Below are positions 1 through 8,985 of a stretch of DNA of 64,000 nt, piece by piece. Source of the stretch: Mycobacterium sp. (GTDB lineage: Bacteria; Actinomycetota; Actinomycetes; Mycobacteriales; Mycobacteriaceae); contig JACPVR010000001.1 of assembly GCA_016197405.1 (NCBI GenBank), positions 124,001 through 188,000 of the forward strand, read 5' to 3'. Under the pieces are notes generated by a model. The model saw only the letters and a program-made list of their open reading frames with translations, was not told where the DNA came from and searched no databases. Within the stretch, counting starts at the first letter, position 1. Every line of letters starts with the position of its first letter. The position numbers and the translations under genes are program-made.

Positions 1-1
1 A

Positions 2-28
2 ATGACCCCCCGTCGCGTGGTGCTGTGA
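2..28 (+). CDS. 3' end of an unidentified upstream gene (partial)
   Basis: An open frame entering from the left edge ends at a TGA at 26-28, so only nine codons are visible. The GTG start of the next gene overlaps this stop as GTGA, the same coupling seen at many junctions in this window. That is the only reason to suspect a real gene end. The product cannot be inferred. Confidence 0.3.
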   Translation: MTPRRVVL

Positions 29-1275
29 CAGCCGGCCTGCGAATCGCGTTGCTGTCCTACCGCAGCAAGACCCACTGCGGCGGACAGGGCGTCTACGTGC
101 GCTATCTGAGCCGCGGCCTGGTGGAACTGGGCCACCATGTCGAGGTCTTCTCGGGCCAGCCGTACCCGGAGGGTCTCGATCCGCGGGTGGTGCTGCGCGA
201 GGTCCCCAGTCTGGACCTGTATCGCGAACCCGACCCGTTCCGGGTGCCGCGGCTCAGCGAGATCCGCGATCGCATCGATGTGCTCGAGCTGGCCACCATG
301 TGGACCGCCGGGTTCCCCGAGCCACGCACCTTCGGGTTGCGCGCCGCCCGGCTGCTCGGCGATCGTCTGGCCGATTTCGACGTCGTGCACGACAACCAGA
401 GCCTGGGCACCGGGCTGCTGCGGATCGCGGCGTCGGGTATGCCGGTGGTGGCCACCGTGCACCATCCCATCACCAGGGACCGCGTTCTCGACCTGGCCGC
501 CGCCACGTGGTGGCGCAAACCCCTGGTGCACCGTTGGTACGGGTTCGCCCAGATGCAGAAGCGGGTCGCCCTGCAGATCCCCGACCTGTTGACGGTCTCG
601 GGAACCTCGGCTGCCGATATCGCCGAGGATTTCGGCGTGCACCCCGACCAGCTGCATGTGGTGCCCCTCGGTGTCGACACCACGATGTTCGCCCCGACAC
701 AGCAGCCCCGGGTGCCGGGCCGCATCATCGCGATCGCCAGCGCCGACGTGCCGCTCAAGGGTGTGTCCAATCTGCTGCACGCCGTGGCGAAGCTGCGCAC
801 CGAACGCGATGTCGAGCTGCAGTTGGTCTCCCGGCTGGAGAGCAAGGGACCGACCGAGAAGCGCATCGCCGAGCTCGGCATCTCCGATATCGTGCACATT
901 TCCAGCGGCCTGCCGGACGCCGAGCTGGCTGCCCTGCTCGCCTCGGCCGAGGTCGCCTGCATCCCATCGCTCTACGAGGGCTTCTCGCTGCCCGCGGTGG
1001 AGGCGATGGCCAGCGGTACGCCCATTGTCGCCAGTCGCGCCGGCGCCCTGCCCGAGGTACTCGGTTCGGAGGGTCTGTGCGCCGAACTGGTGACCCCGGG
1101 TGACGTCGAGGAACTGACCCAGATGCTCGGCAACCTGCTGGACTCCCCCGACCGGCGCCACCAGCTCGGTGCGGCCGGCCGACGCCGCGCCGTCGAGGTG
1201 TACTCGTGGAAATCCGTTGCGGCACAGACAACCCGGGTATATGAACGTGCGATCGAGAGGGCGCGCCAGTGCTGA
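25..1275 (+). CDS. Glycosyltransferase family 4 protein
   Basis: 416-residue GT-B fold enzyme expected to transfer a sugar from an activated donor in the cytoplasm; acceptor unknown. The N-terminal half carries the GT4-type acceptor domain with a glycine-rich loop after the first strand (GGQGVYVRYLSRGL, about residues 19-32). The C-terminal half carries the donor-site signature EGFSLPAVEAMASGTP (about 318-333), where the Glu contacts the nucleotide sugar in this family. The start is GTG at 25 overlapping an upstream stop; the frame stays open to the window edge, so a longer N-terminus is possible. It overlaps the following methyltransferase by 7 bases. The neighbours (two methyltransferases and a toroid protein) suggest assembly of a glycosylated, methylated product. 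The family call is firm, the substrate is not. Confidence 0.85.
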   Translation: MTAGLRIALLSYRSKTHCGGQGVYVRYLSRGLVELGHHVEVFSGQPYPEGLDPRVVLREVPSLDLYREPDPFRVPRLSEIRDRIDVLELATMWTAGFPEPRTFGLRAARLLGDRLADFDVVHDNQSLGTGLLRIAASGMPVVATVHHPITRDRVLDLAAATWWRKPLVHRWYGFAQMQKRVALQIPDLLTVSGTSAADIAEDFGVHPDQLHVVPLGVDTTMFAPTQQPRVPGRIIAIASADVPLKGVSNLLHAVAKLRTERDVELQLVSRLESKGPTEKRIAELGISDIVHISSGLPDAELAALLASAEVACIPSLYEGFSLPAVEAMASGTPIVASRAGALPEVLGSEGLCAELVTPGDVEELTQMLGNLLDSPDRRHQLGAAGRRRAVEVYSWKSVAAQTTRVYERAIERARQC

Positions 1276-2015
1276 CCGTCGATTTCGACCGGCTCGGAGT
1301 GGGACCGGGCACCAAGATGATCGATGTGGGCGCGGGCGCCGGCAGGCACAGTTTCGAGGCCTACCGGCGTGGCGCGGACATCATCGCGTTCGACATGGAC
1401 GCCGCGGAGCTGGCCAATGTCGCGACGATGTTCGAGGCGATGGCACAGGCCGGCGAGGTCCCCGAATCGGCCCGGGCCCAGGCCGTGGTCGGTAACGCCC
1501 TGGAACTGCCCTATCCCGACGCCACCTTCGATGTGGTGATCGCCTCGGAGATTCTCGAGCATGTGCCCGAGGACGAAGCCGCCATCGCCGAATTGATCCG
1601 GGTGCTCAAACCCGGTGGGTCGTTGGCTGTCACGGTGCCGCGCTGGTTGCCCGAACGGATCTGCTGGCTGCTCTCCGACGAGTATCACGCCAACGAGGGC
1701 GGCCACGTCCGGATCTACAAGGCCAGTGAACTGCGCGCCAAGATCGCCGGCCGTGGGATGGCCTTCACGGGGTCACATCATGCGCACGGCCTGCATTCAC
1801 CGTTCTGGTGGCTCAAATGCGCTGTGGGAGTTGAAGAATCCGAGCACCCCGCCGTCACCGCCTATCACAAGATGCTGGTGTGGGACATGATGCAACGCCC
1901 GTTGCTCACCCGTGCCGCCGAGGCGGCACTGGATCCGTTGATCGGCAAGAGCGTGGCGCTGTATTTCGGCAAGCCGGCACGGGCGCGGGATTCGGCGGTC
2001 GACATTGCTGTCTGA
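1269..2015 (+). CDS. Class I SAM-dependent methyltransferase
   Basis: 248 residues. The Rossmann motif I MIDVGAGAGRHSFEA lies near residues 17-31, the acidic end of strand 2 is IIAFDMD, and motif IV/post-I is FDVVIASEILEHVPEDEAA. This is the Methyltransf_11/UbiE-like arrangement, so it probably methylates a small molecule or lipid using S-adenosylmethionine. The HVP after the catalytic strand is common in methyltransferases acting on quinones, sterols or polyketides. The GTG start overlaps the end of the glycosyltransferase by 7 bases, and its own stop overlaps the next frame, implying one transcription unit. The true substrate cannot be read from sequence. Confidence 0.83.
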   Translation: MLTVDFDRLGVGPGTKMIDVGAGAGRHSFEAYRRGADIIAFDMDAAELANVATMFEAMAQAGEVPESARAQAVVGNALELPYPDATFDVVIASEILEHVPEDEAAIAELIRVLKPGGSLAVTVPRWLPERICWLLSDEYHANEGGHVRIYKASELRAKIAGRGMAFTGSHHAHGLHSPFWWLKCAVGVEESEHPAVTAYHKMLVWDMMQRPLLTRAAEAALDPLIGKSVALYFGKPARARDSAVDIAV

Positions 2016-3066
2016 TGTGCCCGAGGTCGACGGCGTATTCAGTGCCCAGCAATGCCTGGACACGGCGGCCTCGATCGCCCGCACACAGGAGCCCTCCGGC
2101 GCCATCCCCTGGTCGGTCACCGGGCACACCGACCCGTGGGATCACGTCGAATGCCTGATGGCGCTCACCGCCGCCGGGCTGATCGAGCCGGCACGGGCCG
2201 GTTTCGAGTGGAGTCGCCGCGAACAGCGCCCGGACGGTTCCTGGCCGATCCAGTACCGGGCCGGTGTCATCGAGGACGCCAACAGCGACAGCAACTTCTG
2301 TGCCTATATCGCCACCGGTGTCTGGCATCACGTCCTGGTCACCGGCGACGACGGTTTCGCCGAACGGATGTGGCCGACGGTGCGGGCCGCGATCGACTTC
2401 GTCCTCGGCCTGCAGCTACAGGGCGGTGAGATCTGCTGGGCCCGTTCGGATTCGGGCCTGCTGGAGGAAGCGCTGCTGACCGGCTCGGCCAGTATCTACC
2501 AGAGCATCAGATGCGCGCTGGCACTGGCCAACCACCTCGGCGAACCGCAGCCGGAGTGGGAGGTGGCGGTCGGCAGGCTCGGCCATGCGATCGTCGCGCA
2601 CCCCGAGTCCTTCACCGAGAAGCCCCATCACTCGATGGAGTGGTACTACCCGATCCTGGGCGGCGCCCTGCGCGGATCGGCTGCCGAAGCCCGAATCAAT
2701 GATCGCTGGAGCGATTTCGTGGTCAGCGGTCTGGGCATCCGCTGTGTCGACGACCGGCCGTGGGTCACCGGCGCCGAAACCTGTGAGCTGGTACTGGCTT
2801 TGGACGCCCTCGGCGACCACGACCGCGCCTACGAGCAGTTCGCCAACATGCAACACCTGCGGGAACGTGACGGCTCGTACTGGACCGGCCTGGTGTTCTC
2901 CGACGGCAAACGCTGGCCGGTGGAACGGACCACCTGGACCGGTGCGGCCGTGGTGCTGGCCGCCGACGCGCTGTCCGGAGCCACCGGTGGGCACCACATC
3001 TTCCGCGGTGAGACGCTGCCGCGGGGCCTCGCGGTCGATTTCGACTGTGAGTGCGTGACGCCGTGA
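2005..3066 (+). CDS. Prenyltransferase/squalene-cyclase-like alpha/alpha-toroid protein
   Basis: 353 residues with the helical-hairpin pattern of the (alpha/alpha)6 barrel superfamily. A QW-like motif REQRPDGSWP sits near residues 72-81, and a second Trp/aromatic hairpin (MWPTVRAAIDFVLGLQ) follows near 121-136. I do not see the DxDD protonation motif of squalene-hopene cyclases, so it may be a glycoside-hydrolase-like six-hairpin protein or a non-cyclising relative. TTG at 2005 gives the longest frame. GTG at 2017, one base after the preceding stop, is an equally reasonable start. It is co-directional and nearly continuous with the glycosyltransferase and methyltransferase, so it probably acts on the same product. 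The fold is likely and the activity unknown. Confidence 0.7.
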   Translation: MLSDVPEVDGVFSAQQCLDTAASIARTQEPSGAIPWSVTGHTDPWDHVECLMALTAAGLIEPARAGFEWSRREQRPDGSWPIQYRAGVIEDANSDSNFCAYIATGVWHHVLVTGDDGFAERMWPTVRAAIDFVLGLQLQGGEICWARSDSGLLEEALLTGSASIYQSIRCALALANHLGEPQPEWEVAVGRLGHAIVAHPESFTEKPHHSMEWYYPILGGALRGSAAEARINDRWSDFVVSGLGIRCVDDRPWVTGAETCELVLALDALGDHDRAYEQFANMQHLRERDGSYWTGLVFSDGKRWPVERTTWTGAAVVLAADALSGATGGHHIFRGETLPRGLAVDFDCECVTP

Positions 3067-3070
3067 CCCG

Positions 3071-3769
<699 letters not shown>

Positions 3770-3842
3770 CTAGCCTGTCCGCGGTGGCCACGGCCAGCGG
3801 GCATATTGCCGCACCCCCGGGGTTGTAGTAGCGTCCGGACAT

Positions 3843-4415
3843 GTGTCCGAACCGGTAGCTCGGGAGGCGACCCGGCGTCGGCTGACAGCGAAACAAGCCG
3901 ACACCGTCGACCGGCTCGGTAGATCCGCAGTCGACGTCTTGAGCCGTGAGGGATTCTCCGGCCTGACCATCCGGATGGTGGCCGCCGAGGCCGGCGTCGG
4001 GGCCGCAACCGCCTACACCTACTTCTCTTCCAAAGAACATCTGGTCGCCGAGGTCTTCTGGCGCCGGCTCGCCACCACGCCCACCCCTCCCGACGACTCT
4101 CCCGATGCAGCCGCCAGGGCGGTGGCGGTGCTGCGGCATATTGCGCTGCTGGTCGCCGACGAACCAGAACTGGCCGGAGCGGTCACCAATGCGCTGCTCG
4201 GCAAGGACCCCGATGTGGAACATCTGCGGTTGCGGATCGGCGCCGAGATAAACCGGAGGCTGGCCACGGCACTGGGCCCGGACGCCGATCCGGCTGTCGT
4301 CGACTCACTGGAACTGCTCTACGCCGGGGCGCTGGTTCGTGCCGGTATGGGTTATGCGTCCTATCAGCAGATCGCCGACCTGTTGGAACGCTCGGCGCGG
4401 ATGCTGCTCGCCTGA
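3843..4415 (+). CDS. TetR family transcriptional regulator
   Basis: 190 residues. The N-terminal helix-turn-helix is complete: AVDVLSREGFSGLTIRMVAAEAGVG followed by ATAYTYFSSKEHLVAEVF (about residues 29-72), the standard TetR pattern with recognition helix then YxYFxSKExL. The C-terminal ligand domain is divergent, as usual. GTG at 3843 is used; the nearby ATG at 3841 is in a frame closed after five codons. It is divergent from the methyltransferase at 3760 and joined to the serine hydrolase by a TGATG junction, so it may control either or both. Ligand unknown. Confidence 0.85.
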   Translation: MSEPVAREATRRRLTAKQADTVDRLGRSAVDVLSREGFSGLTIRMVAAEAGVGAATAYTYFSSKEHLVAEVFWRRLATTPTPPDDSPDAAARAVAVLRHIALLVADEPELAGAVTNALLGKDPDVEHLRLRIGAEINRRLATALGPDADPAVVDSLELLYAGALVRAGMGYASYQQIADLLERSARMLLA

Positions 4416-5248
4416 TGACACGGTTGACCGCTGTGGCGTTGGCCGTTCTCGGAGCGCTGTTCTTGCTGCCCGCACCCGTCGGCCACGCCGACTGCACCGC
4501 CGGCGCGGGCCAGCTGGATTGCGACTTCCAGCAGCGGATCTCGCAGGCCGACTCCTATCTGGCCGACCGGCCCGGCACGGTCGGATATGTGTTGCGCGAC
4601 CGGCTGACCGGAGCGGTGTACCGCAATGCCCGGGCCGACGATCTGATCTGGTCGGCCTCGACGATCAAGCTGGCCATCGCGGTGGACCTGCTCACCCGTA
4701 ACCGATCCGGGGCCATCAGGTTGACGCCCGGTGACCAGCAGTTGATGCAGGCGATGATCCACTCCTCCGACAACGACGCGACCGACACACTGTGGTCGCG
4801 CTACGGCGGTGGCGATCACCAGACTTTCAACCGCGACTTCCCCGCCTACGGCATGACGTCGTTGACACCGCAGCGAGGGTTTTCAGACATCTTCCCGTAC
4901 TGGGGTTTTCAGAAGACGACCGCCAACGACCTGGACCGGTTGATGACCTTCACGCTGACCCGGATGACATCGCTGGAAACCGCCGCGCTGGTCAGTGAGA
5001 TGCAAAACGTCGACGCCGACCAGCAATGGGGCGTGTGGGGTGCCGGACCGTCGATGGCACCCGGCAACAAGAACGGCTGGTCGCAGGAGCAGGGCGGCTG
5101 GGTGGTCAACTCGGTGGGGTTCGCCGGGCCGGGCCAGCGATACACCCTGGCGGTGATGAATGCCCTCGGTGGCGCCGGCGGCTATGACGACGGCGTGGCG
5201 ACGACCACCCGGCTCGCCGAACTGCTGCTCGCCGGCCGAAGCTCCTGA
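4415..5248 (+). CDS. Secreted serine hydrolase, beta-lactamase/PBP fold
   Basis: 277 residues. A signal peptide (MTRLTAVALAVLGALFLLPA, then a likely cut after GHA near residue 25) predicts export. The catalytic SxxK is S82-T-I-K85, the second motif is S118-D-N120, and a K-x-G-like element (NKNGW) is present in the C-terminal part, so all three landmarks of class A beta-lactamase/D,D-peptidase-like hydrolases can be seen. Two Cys near the mature N-terminus could form a disulphide. The ATG shares one base with the TetR stop. It is not the conserved BlaC, which belongs between cobIJ and cobK in M. tuberculosis. The substrate could be a beta-lactam, a peptidoglycan peptide or an ester. Confidence 0.78.
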   Translation: MTRLTAVALAVLGALFLLPAPVGHADCTAGAGQLDCDFQQRISQADSYLADRPGTVGYVLRDRLTGAVYRNARADDLIWSASTIKLAIAVDLLTRNRSGAIRLTPGDQQLMQAMIHSSDNDATDTLWSRYGGGDHQTFNRDFPAYGMTSLTPQRGFSDIFPYWGFQKTTANDLDRLMTFTLTRMTSLETAALVSEMQNVDADQQWGVWGAGPSMAPGNKNGWSQEQGGWVVNSVGFAGPGQRYTLAVMNALGGAGGYDDGVATTTRLAELLLAGRSS

Positions 5249-5330
5249 CCTACGGGGACAAATTCGACTGTGCTCCAGTGTGATCCAGCCGTGAGGTTTG
5301 CGGGCGGGCCGCGCGGGGAACCCCGGCGCA

Positions 5331-6272
5331 ATGTTGCTTCGGAGAATCGCTCGTCCCATGCTGGCTGTCGCTTTCGTCGGTCAGGGCGTAGAAGCCCTGC
5401 GCAGCCCGAAGCCGGCGGCTGATGCCGCCCGGCCCGCGCTCGAAGGACTGCAGAAACTGCCCGAACCGGTCGGCTCCAATGTGCCGAGTAACGCCGAGAC
5501 CGTCGCGCGGGTGACCGCTGCGGTGCAGATCGGTGGCGGTCTGTTACTGGCCACCGGCAAGGTTCCCCGGCTGGCGTCGGCCGCTCTGGCCGCCACCGTC
5601 ATCCCGGCGAACCTGGGCGCGCACATGTTCTGGAACGAAGTGGATCCGGAGCGCAAGGCCGCCAAGCGGCGCGACTTCCTCACCGATATCAGCCTGCTGG
5701 GCGGCCTGATCATCGCCTCGGCCGATACCGCAGGCAAACCGTCGCTCGGGTGGCGGGGCCGCCGGGCGGCCCGCCGGTTGTCCGAAAGTGTCTCGGCTGC
5801 GCTGCCCGGCTCGGCTTCCGGGACCGTCATCGACGGCGAACTGGGCGAGCGCGTCGGTCATGCGCTGACCGAGGGACTGCATGTCGGCGCCGAGCGTGGG
5901 CGCGAACTCGCCGCGGTGGCCGCCGAGCGCGGCGCGCCGTTGTTGGAAGCCGCCCGCGAGCGCAGCGTCGAATTGGCCGAGCGCAGCGCTCCGTTGCTCG
6001 AATCGGCCCGCGATCGCGGTGCCGAACTGGCCACCGACGTCGCCAAGACCGCCCGCAAGCGCGGTGCCAAGCTCGCCGAGCGCAGCACCCCGGTACTCGA
6101 ATCGGCGCGGGACTGGACTTCGGATCTGGCAGAGCGAAGCGTTCCTGCGCTGGAATCGGCGCGCGACCGTACCGCCGAACTTGCCGCCGATGTCGCCAAA
6201 GCGGCTCGCGACCAGGCCGATGAACTGGCCACCCAGACCCGTGAGAAGCGGCGGGCCTGGCGCAAGCGCTGA
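5331..6272 (+). CDS. DoxX-like membrane protein with helical repeat tail
   Basis: 313 residues from ATG 5331 (MLLRRIARPMLAVAFVGQG, the usual DoxX start; an earlier in-frame start at 5298 would add a Gly/Arg-rich extension). Residues 1 to about 150 hold hydrophobic helices typical of the DoxX/SURF4 group, proposed in mycobacteria to be part of a membrane oxidoreductase complex. Residues 198-299 are a regular amphipathic repeat: two 18-residue units starting AER, one 15-residue unit starting ATD/AAD, then the same again, ending in a basic tail. The tail is rich in Ala, Glu, Arg and Leu and should form a long charged helix, possibly cytoplasmic. Membrane family likely; role of the tail unknown. 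Confidence 0.72.
   Translation: MLLRRIARPMLAVAFVGQGVEALRSPKPAADAARPALEGLQKLPEPVGSNVPSNAETVARVTAAVQIGGGLLLATGKVPRLASAALAATVIPANLGAHMFWNEVDPERKAAKRRDFLTDISLLGGLIIASADTAGKPSLGWRGRRAARRLSESVSAALPGSASGTVIDGELGERVGHALTEGLHVGAERGRELAAVAAERGAPLLEAARERSVELAERSAPLLESARDRGAELATDVAKTARKRGAKLAERSTPVLESARDWTSDLAERSVPALESARDRTAELAADVAKAARDQADELATQTREKRRAWRKR
5922..6227 (+). repeat. In-gene tandem repeat, A-A-B-A-A-B pattern
   Basis: Four 54-base units (5922-5975, 5976-6029, 6075-6128, 6129-6182) encode AERxxPxLExARxxxxxL. Two 45-base units (6030-6074, 6183-6227) encode AxDVAKxARxxxxxL. The order A-A-B-A-A-B shows that a 153-base block was itself duplicated after the A unit had doubled. All units are multiples of three, so the frame is kept. 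Confidence 0.85.
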
Positions 6273-6278
6273 CCGTAT

Positions 6279-6307
6279 GACGTGCGTGAAGCCCGTTCGC
6301 GCACGTC
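6279..6307. terminator. Hairpin between the DoxX-like and RDD genes
   Basis: GACGTGCG (6279-6286) pairs with CGCACGTC (6300-6307). The stem continues inward through one G-U and three further pairs to a 5-base loop (GCCCG). It starts six bases after the DoxX-like stop and ends 47 bases before the RDD start. No U tract follows. A terminator or processing site is the simplest reading. Confidence 0.5.
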
Positions 6308-6354
6308 CTGGCGGGGTAGATTGTCCTGACCGTCCAATCGATCAGGAGCCATAA

Positions 6355-6948
6355 ATGACCACGGGTGACTACCCACCGCCGCCGGATCCGAATTTTCCGC
6401 CTCAGGGCGGATACCCGCCACCTCCACCGCCACCGGGTTACGGCCCACCTCCTGGTGCCCCGCAATACGGTGCCCCGCAGTACGGTCAGCCCGGCGGGTA
6501 TCCCCCGCCGCCGCAAGGTCAGTTCGGTCAGCAGCCCGGTGATCTGTGGCCGCGCTTCTTCGCCCGCCTGATCGACGGACTCATTGTCGGCATCGTCGCG
6601 TTCGTGCTCGCGCTGATCTTCGGATTGCAGAGCAATATCCTTGTGACGGGCCTGTTCTCGGGTGTGCTGACCTTCGCCTACTTCGTGGCTCTTGAGGTGA
6701 CGCAAGGTTCGACCATCGGCAAGAAGGTGCTCGGACTGAGCGTGCACGGTCCGGGCGGTGCACCAAAGCCGGACGTCAAACAGTCCGCGATCCGCAACTC
6801 GTTCACGCTGTTGTCGGTGATCCCCTATATCGGCGGACTGCTGGCACTGGTGGCCTACATCGTGATCGCTGTGACGATCAACGGCAGCCCCACCAAGCAG
6901 GGCAAGCATGACGAATTGGCCGGCGGCACCCAGGTCGTCAAGGGCTGA
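6355..6948 (+). CDS. RDD family membrane protein with proline-rich N-terminus
   Basis: 197 residues. Residues 1 to about 62 are a low-complexity Pro/Gly/Tyr/Gln tail with PPPP and QYGxPQ repeats. The RDD domain follows, with RFFARLIDGLIVGIVAFVLA (first helix with the Arg and Asp), a second helix, GSTIGKKVLGL, and a final helix pair ending in a short charged tail. Proline-rich RDD proteins (Pra/proline-rich antigen-like) are common in mycobacteria. RDD proteins have been linked to ion transport, but the role here is unknown. The ATG at 6355 directly precedes the tail. The gene ends at a strong bidirectional terminator. Confidence 0.82.
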   Translation: MTTGDYPPPPDPNFPPQGGYPPPPPPPGYGPPPGAPQYGAPQYGQPGGYPPPPQGQFGQQPGDLWPRFFARLIDGLIVGIVAFVLALIFGLQSNILVTGLFSGVLTFAYFVALEVTQGSTIGKKVLGLSVHGPGGAPKPDVKQSAIRNSFTLLSVIPYIGGLLALVAYIVIAVTINGSPTKQGKHDELAGGTQVVKG

Positions 6949-6967
6949 TCGAAGAACCAGAGATGAA

Positions 6968-7005
6968 CATTGCGGCCCCGGGCAGATCTGCCCGGGGCCG
7001 CAATG
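6968..7005. terminator. 38-bp perfect palindrome, bidirectional terminator
   Basis: Bases 6968-6986 are the exact reverse complement of 6987-7005, so two 19-base arms meet with no unpaired centre. The stem is GC-rich in the middle and is followed by TCTTT on the + strand. It sits between the convergent RDD and gntP genes and can stop transcription from both sides. Confidence 0.85.
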
Positions 7006-7014
7006 TCTTTGCGA

Positions 7015-8415
7015 TCAGATCACCAGGTCCAACAGCAGAACCACGATCAGACCGGCAACCGAGAGCACTGTCTCCATGATCGACCAGGTCTTGATGGTCT
7101 GGCCCACCGACAGCCGGAAGTACTGGTTGACCAACCAGAATCCGGCGTCGTTGACGTGGGAGAAGAACAGCGAACCGGCGCCGACCGCGAGCACCACCAG
7201 CGAGACCTCACTGCTGGGCAACCCCTCGACCAGACCGAGCACCAGGGAGGAGGCGGTGATGGTCGCCACGGTCGCCGAACCCGTGGCAAGCCTGATCAGC
7301 ACTGCCAGCACCCACGCCAGGACCAGCACCGAGATGTTGACCTCTTCGGCCCAGCGGGCCAGCAGGGTGCCGATACCGCTGTCGACGAGCACCTGTTTGA
7401 AACCGCCACCGGCGGCGACGATCAAGATGATGCCTGCCACCGGAGGCAGTGATGATTCGACGACCTTGGTGATGTCCCCGCGCGTCATTCCCGCACCGCG
7501 CCCCAGCGTGAACATCCCGACGATGACGGCCAGCAACAGTGCGATCAACGGTGTGCCGAGAATGTCGAAAATCTGCCTGAACCATTGGCTTTCGTCATCG
7601 ATGAAGATGTCGACGAGCGCCTTGCCCAGCATCAGCCCGACGGGCAGCAGCACCGAGAACAGTGTTATCCCGAAGGACGGCCTGCGCCGGTCGGCACCGT
7701 CGGCGAATCGGTCATCGGCGTCGAAGGTGTCGGGCGCGCCGACGACGACCCAGCGGCCGGCCAGTTTCCCGAAAAGCGGTCCTGCCACGATGATCGTCGG
7801 GATGGCGACGAGTACACCCAGCGCGAGTGTCAGGCCCAGGTCGGCGTTGAGCAGACCGACCGCGGTGAGCGGACCCGGATGTGGTGGCACGAAACCGTGC
7901 ATCGCCGAAAGGCCTGCCAGTGCCGGGATTCCGACGGTTATCAGGGACAGACCGGACCGCTTGGCCACCAGGTAGATCACCGGCATCAACAGCACCAGGC
8001 CGATCTCGAAGAACATCGGCAGCCCGATGATGGCGCCGACCAGTGCCATCGCCCACGGCAGCATCCGCGGTGAGGCATGCCCGACGATGGTGTCGACGAT
8101 CTCGTCGGCACCGCCGCTGTCGGCCAGTAGTTTGGCGAACATCGCACCCAGCGCGATCAGGATGCCGACACCGGCTGCCGTGGTGCCGAATCCGTCGCTG
8201 AAGGATTTGAGCACCTTGGTCAGGTTCTCCCCGGCCACCAATCCGACGGTCAGCCCGCCGAAGATCAGGGCGAGGAACGGATGCAGTTTGACGATGGTGA
8301 TGAGCACGACGATGACGGCGATACCGGCGACGAACGCCAGGATCAACTGCCAGCCGGCGGCCACCGGCTCGGTTAGCTTCGGCGCATCCGCAAGGAAGGT
8401 CAGCGCGGAGTTCAT
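7015..8415 (-). CDS. gntP: Gluconate:H+ symporter, GntP family
   Basis: 466 residues, almost entirely hydrophobic, with about 12-14 membrane segments. Family landmarks include FGTTAAGVGILIALGAMFAK, AALVGAIIGLPMFFEIGLV-like segments, and AMHGFVPPHPGPLTAVGLL, the conserved HGFVPPHPGP loop of GntP permeases. It imports gluconate or a related sugar acid across the plasma membrane. The start ATG at 8413-8415 is preceded by AGGAGA; longer upstream frames run into gntK and are rejected. It overlaps gntK by four bases (ATGA), so kinase and permease are one operon. Confidence 0.9.
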   Translation of the reverse strand: MNSALTFLADAPKLTEPVAAGWQLILAFVAGIAVIVVLITIVKLHPFLALIFGGLTVGLVAGENLTKVLKSFSDGFGTTAAGVGILIALGAMFAKLLADSGGADEIVDTIVGHASPRMLPWAMALVGAIIGLPMFFEIGLVLLMPVIYLVAKRSGLSLITVGIPALAGLSAMHGFVPPHPGPLTAVGLLNADLGLTLALGVLVAIPTIIVAGPLFGKLAGRWVVVGAPDTFDADDRFADGADRRRPSFGITLFSVLLPVGLMLGKALVDIFIDDESQWFRQIFDILGTPLIALLLAVIVGMFTLGRGAGMTRGDITKVVESSLPPVAGIILIVAAGGGFKQVLVDSGIGTLLARWAEEVNISVLVLAWVLAVLIRLATGSATVATITASSLVLGLVEGLPSSEVSLVVLAVGAGSLFFSHVNDAGFWLVNQYFRLSVGQTIKTWSIMETVLSVAGLIVVLLLDLVI

Positions 8416-8912
8416 CGGTTCTCCTGTCCGGTTCGTGAAATGTATTCGTCCACAATGGAATCGATGCTCTGATCGACATCGATGGTGATACCGCGTTCGT
8501 CGGGTGTCAGCGGTTCGAGGGTCTCGAACTGAGAGGCCAACAGCGACGCGGGCATGAAGTGACCGGGCCGGCTGGCCTGCCGGCGCCCGATCACCTCGGG
8601 TGTGCCGGTCAGGTGCAGGAACTCCACGGTCGGCAGGTGCCGCAGCAGCTGCGCGCGATAGCCGTGCTTGAGCGCCGAGCAGCTCATCACTCCGCCGTCG
8701 GCGTGCTCGGCGAGCCATTGTCCGATGCGCTCGAGCCAGGGGTAGCGGTCGTCGTCGTCGAGCGCGTGACCGGCCGACATCTTGGCGATGTTGGCCGGCG
8801 GGTGCAGGTCGTCGGCATCGGCAAAGGGAACGCGCAGCCGCTGCGCCAACGCGGCCCCGACCGTCGACTTACCCGATCCGGACACCCCCATCACAACGAT
8901 CGGTGCTCCCAT
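8412..8912 (-). CDS. gntK: Gluconokinase
   Basis: 166 residues. The P-loop GVSGSGKST lies near residues 9-17. DADDLHPPANIAKMSAGHALDDDDRYPWL (about 32-60) is the gluconate-binding and lid region characteristic of GntK, and CSALKHGYRAQLLR follows. It phosphorylates imported gluconate to 6-phosphogluconate for the pentose phosphate pathway. It is the first gene of the gntK-gntP operon and is divergent from the FadR/GntR regulator, which is the obvious candidate controller. The length is typical of bacterial GntK. Confidence 0.93.
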   Translation of the reverse strand: MGAPIVVMGVSGSGKSTVGAALAQRLRVPFADADDLHPPANIAKMSAGHALDDDDRYPWLERIGQWLAEHADGGVMSCSALKHGYRAQLLRHLPTVEFLHLTGTPEVIGRRQASRPGHFMPASLLASQFETLEPLTPDERGITIDVDQSIDSIVDEYISRTGQENR

Positions 8913-8985
8913 GACCCCTGCTCTCTCGAATGCCGCCTCGGCATACCCCGACTGTGCTTGGCATCACACATCATGGCGCAATAGT

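Noticed and set aside
102..962. 286-residue minus-strand open frame across the glycosyltransferase
   Set aside because: It is a shadow of the GT4 gene in GC-rich DNA, Ser/Arg-rich with no domain pattern, and the + strand protein has clear GT4 motifs.
2005..3066. Squalene-hopene cyclase
   Set aside because: A QW-like motif is present, but no DxDD and only 353 residues against about 600-700 for cyclases.
4415..5248. Identification as BlaC
   Set aside because: It has SxxK and SDN but lies far from the usual blaC locus, and residues other than the motifs do not match what I recall of BlaC. Called serine hydrolase only.
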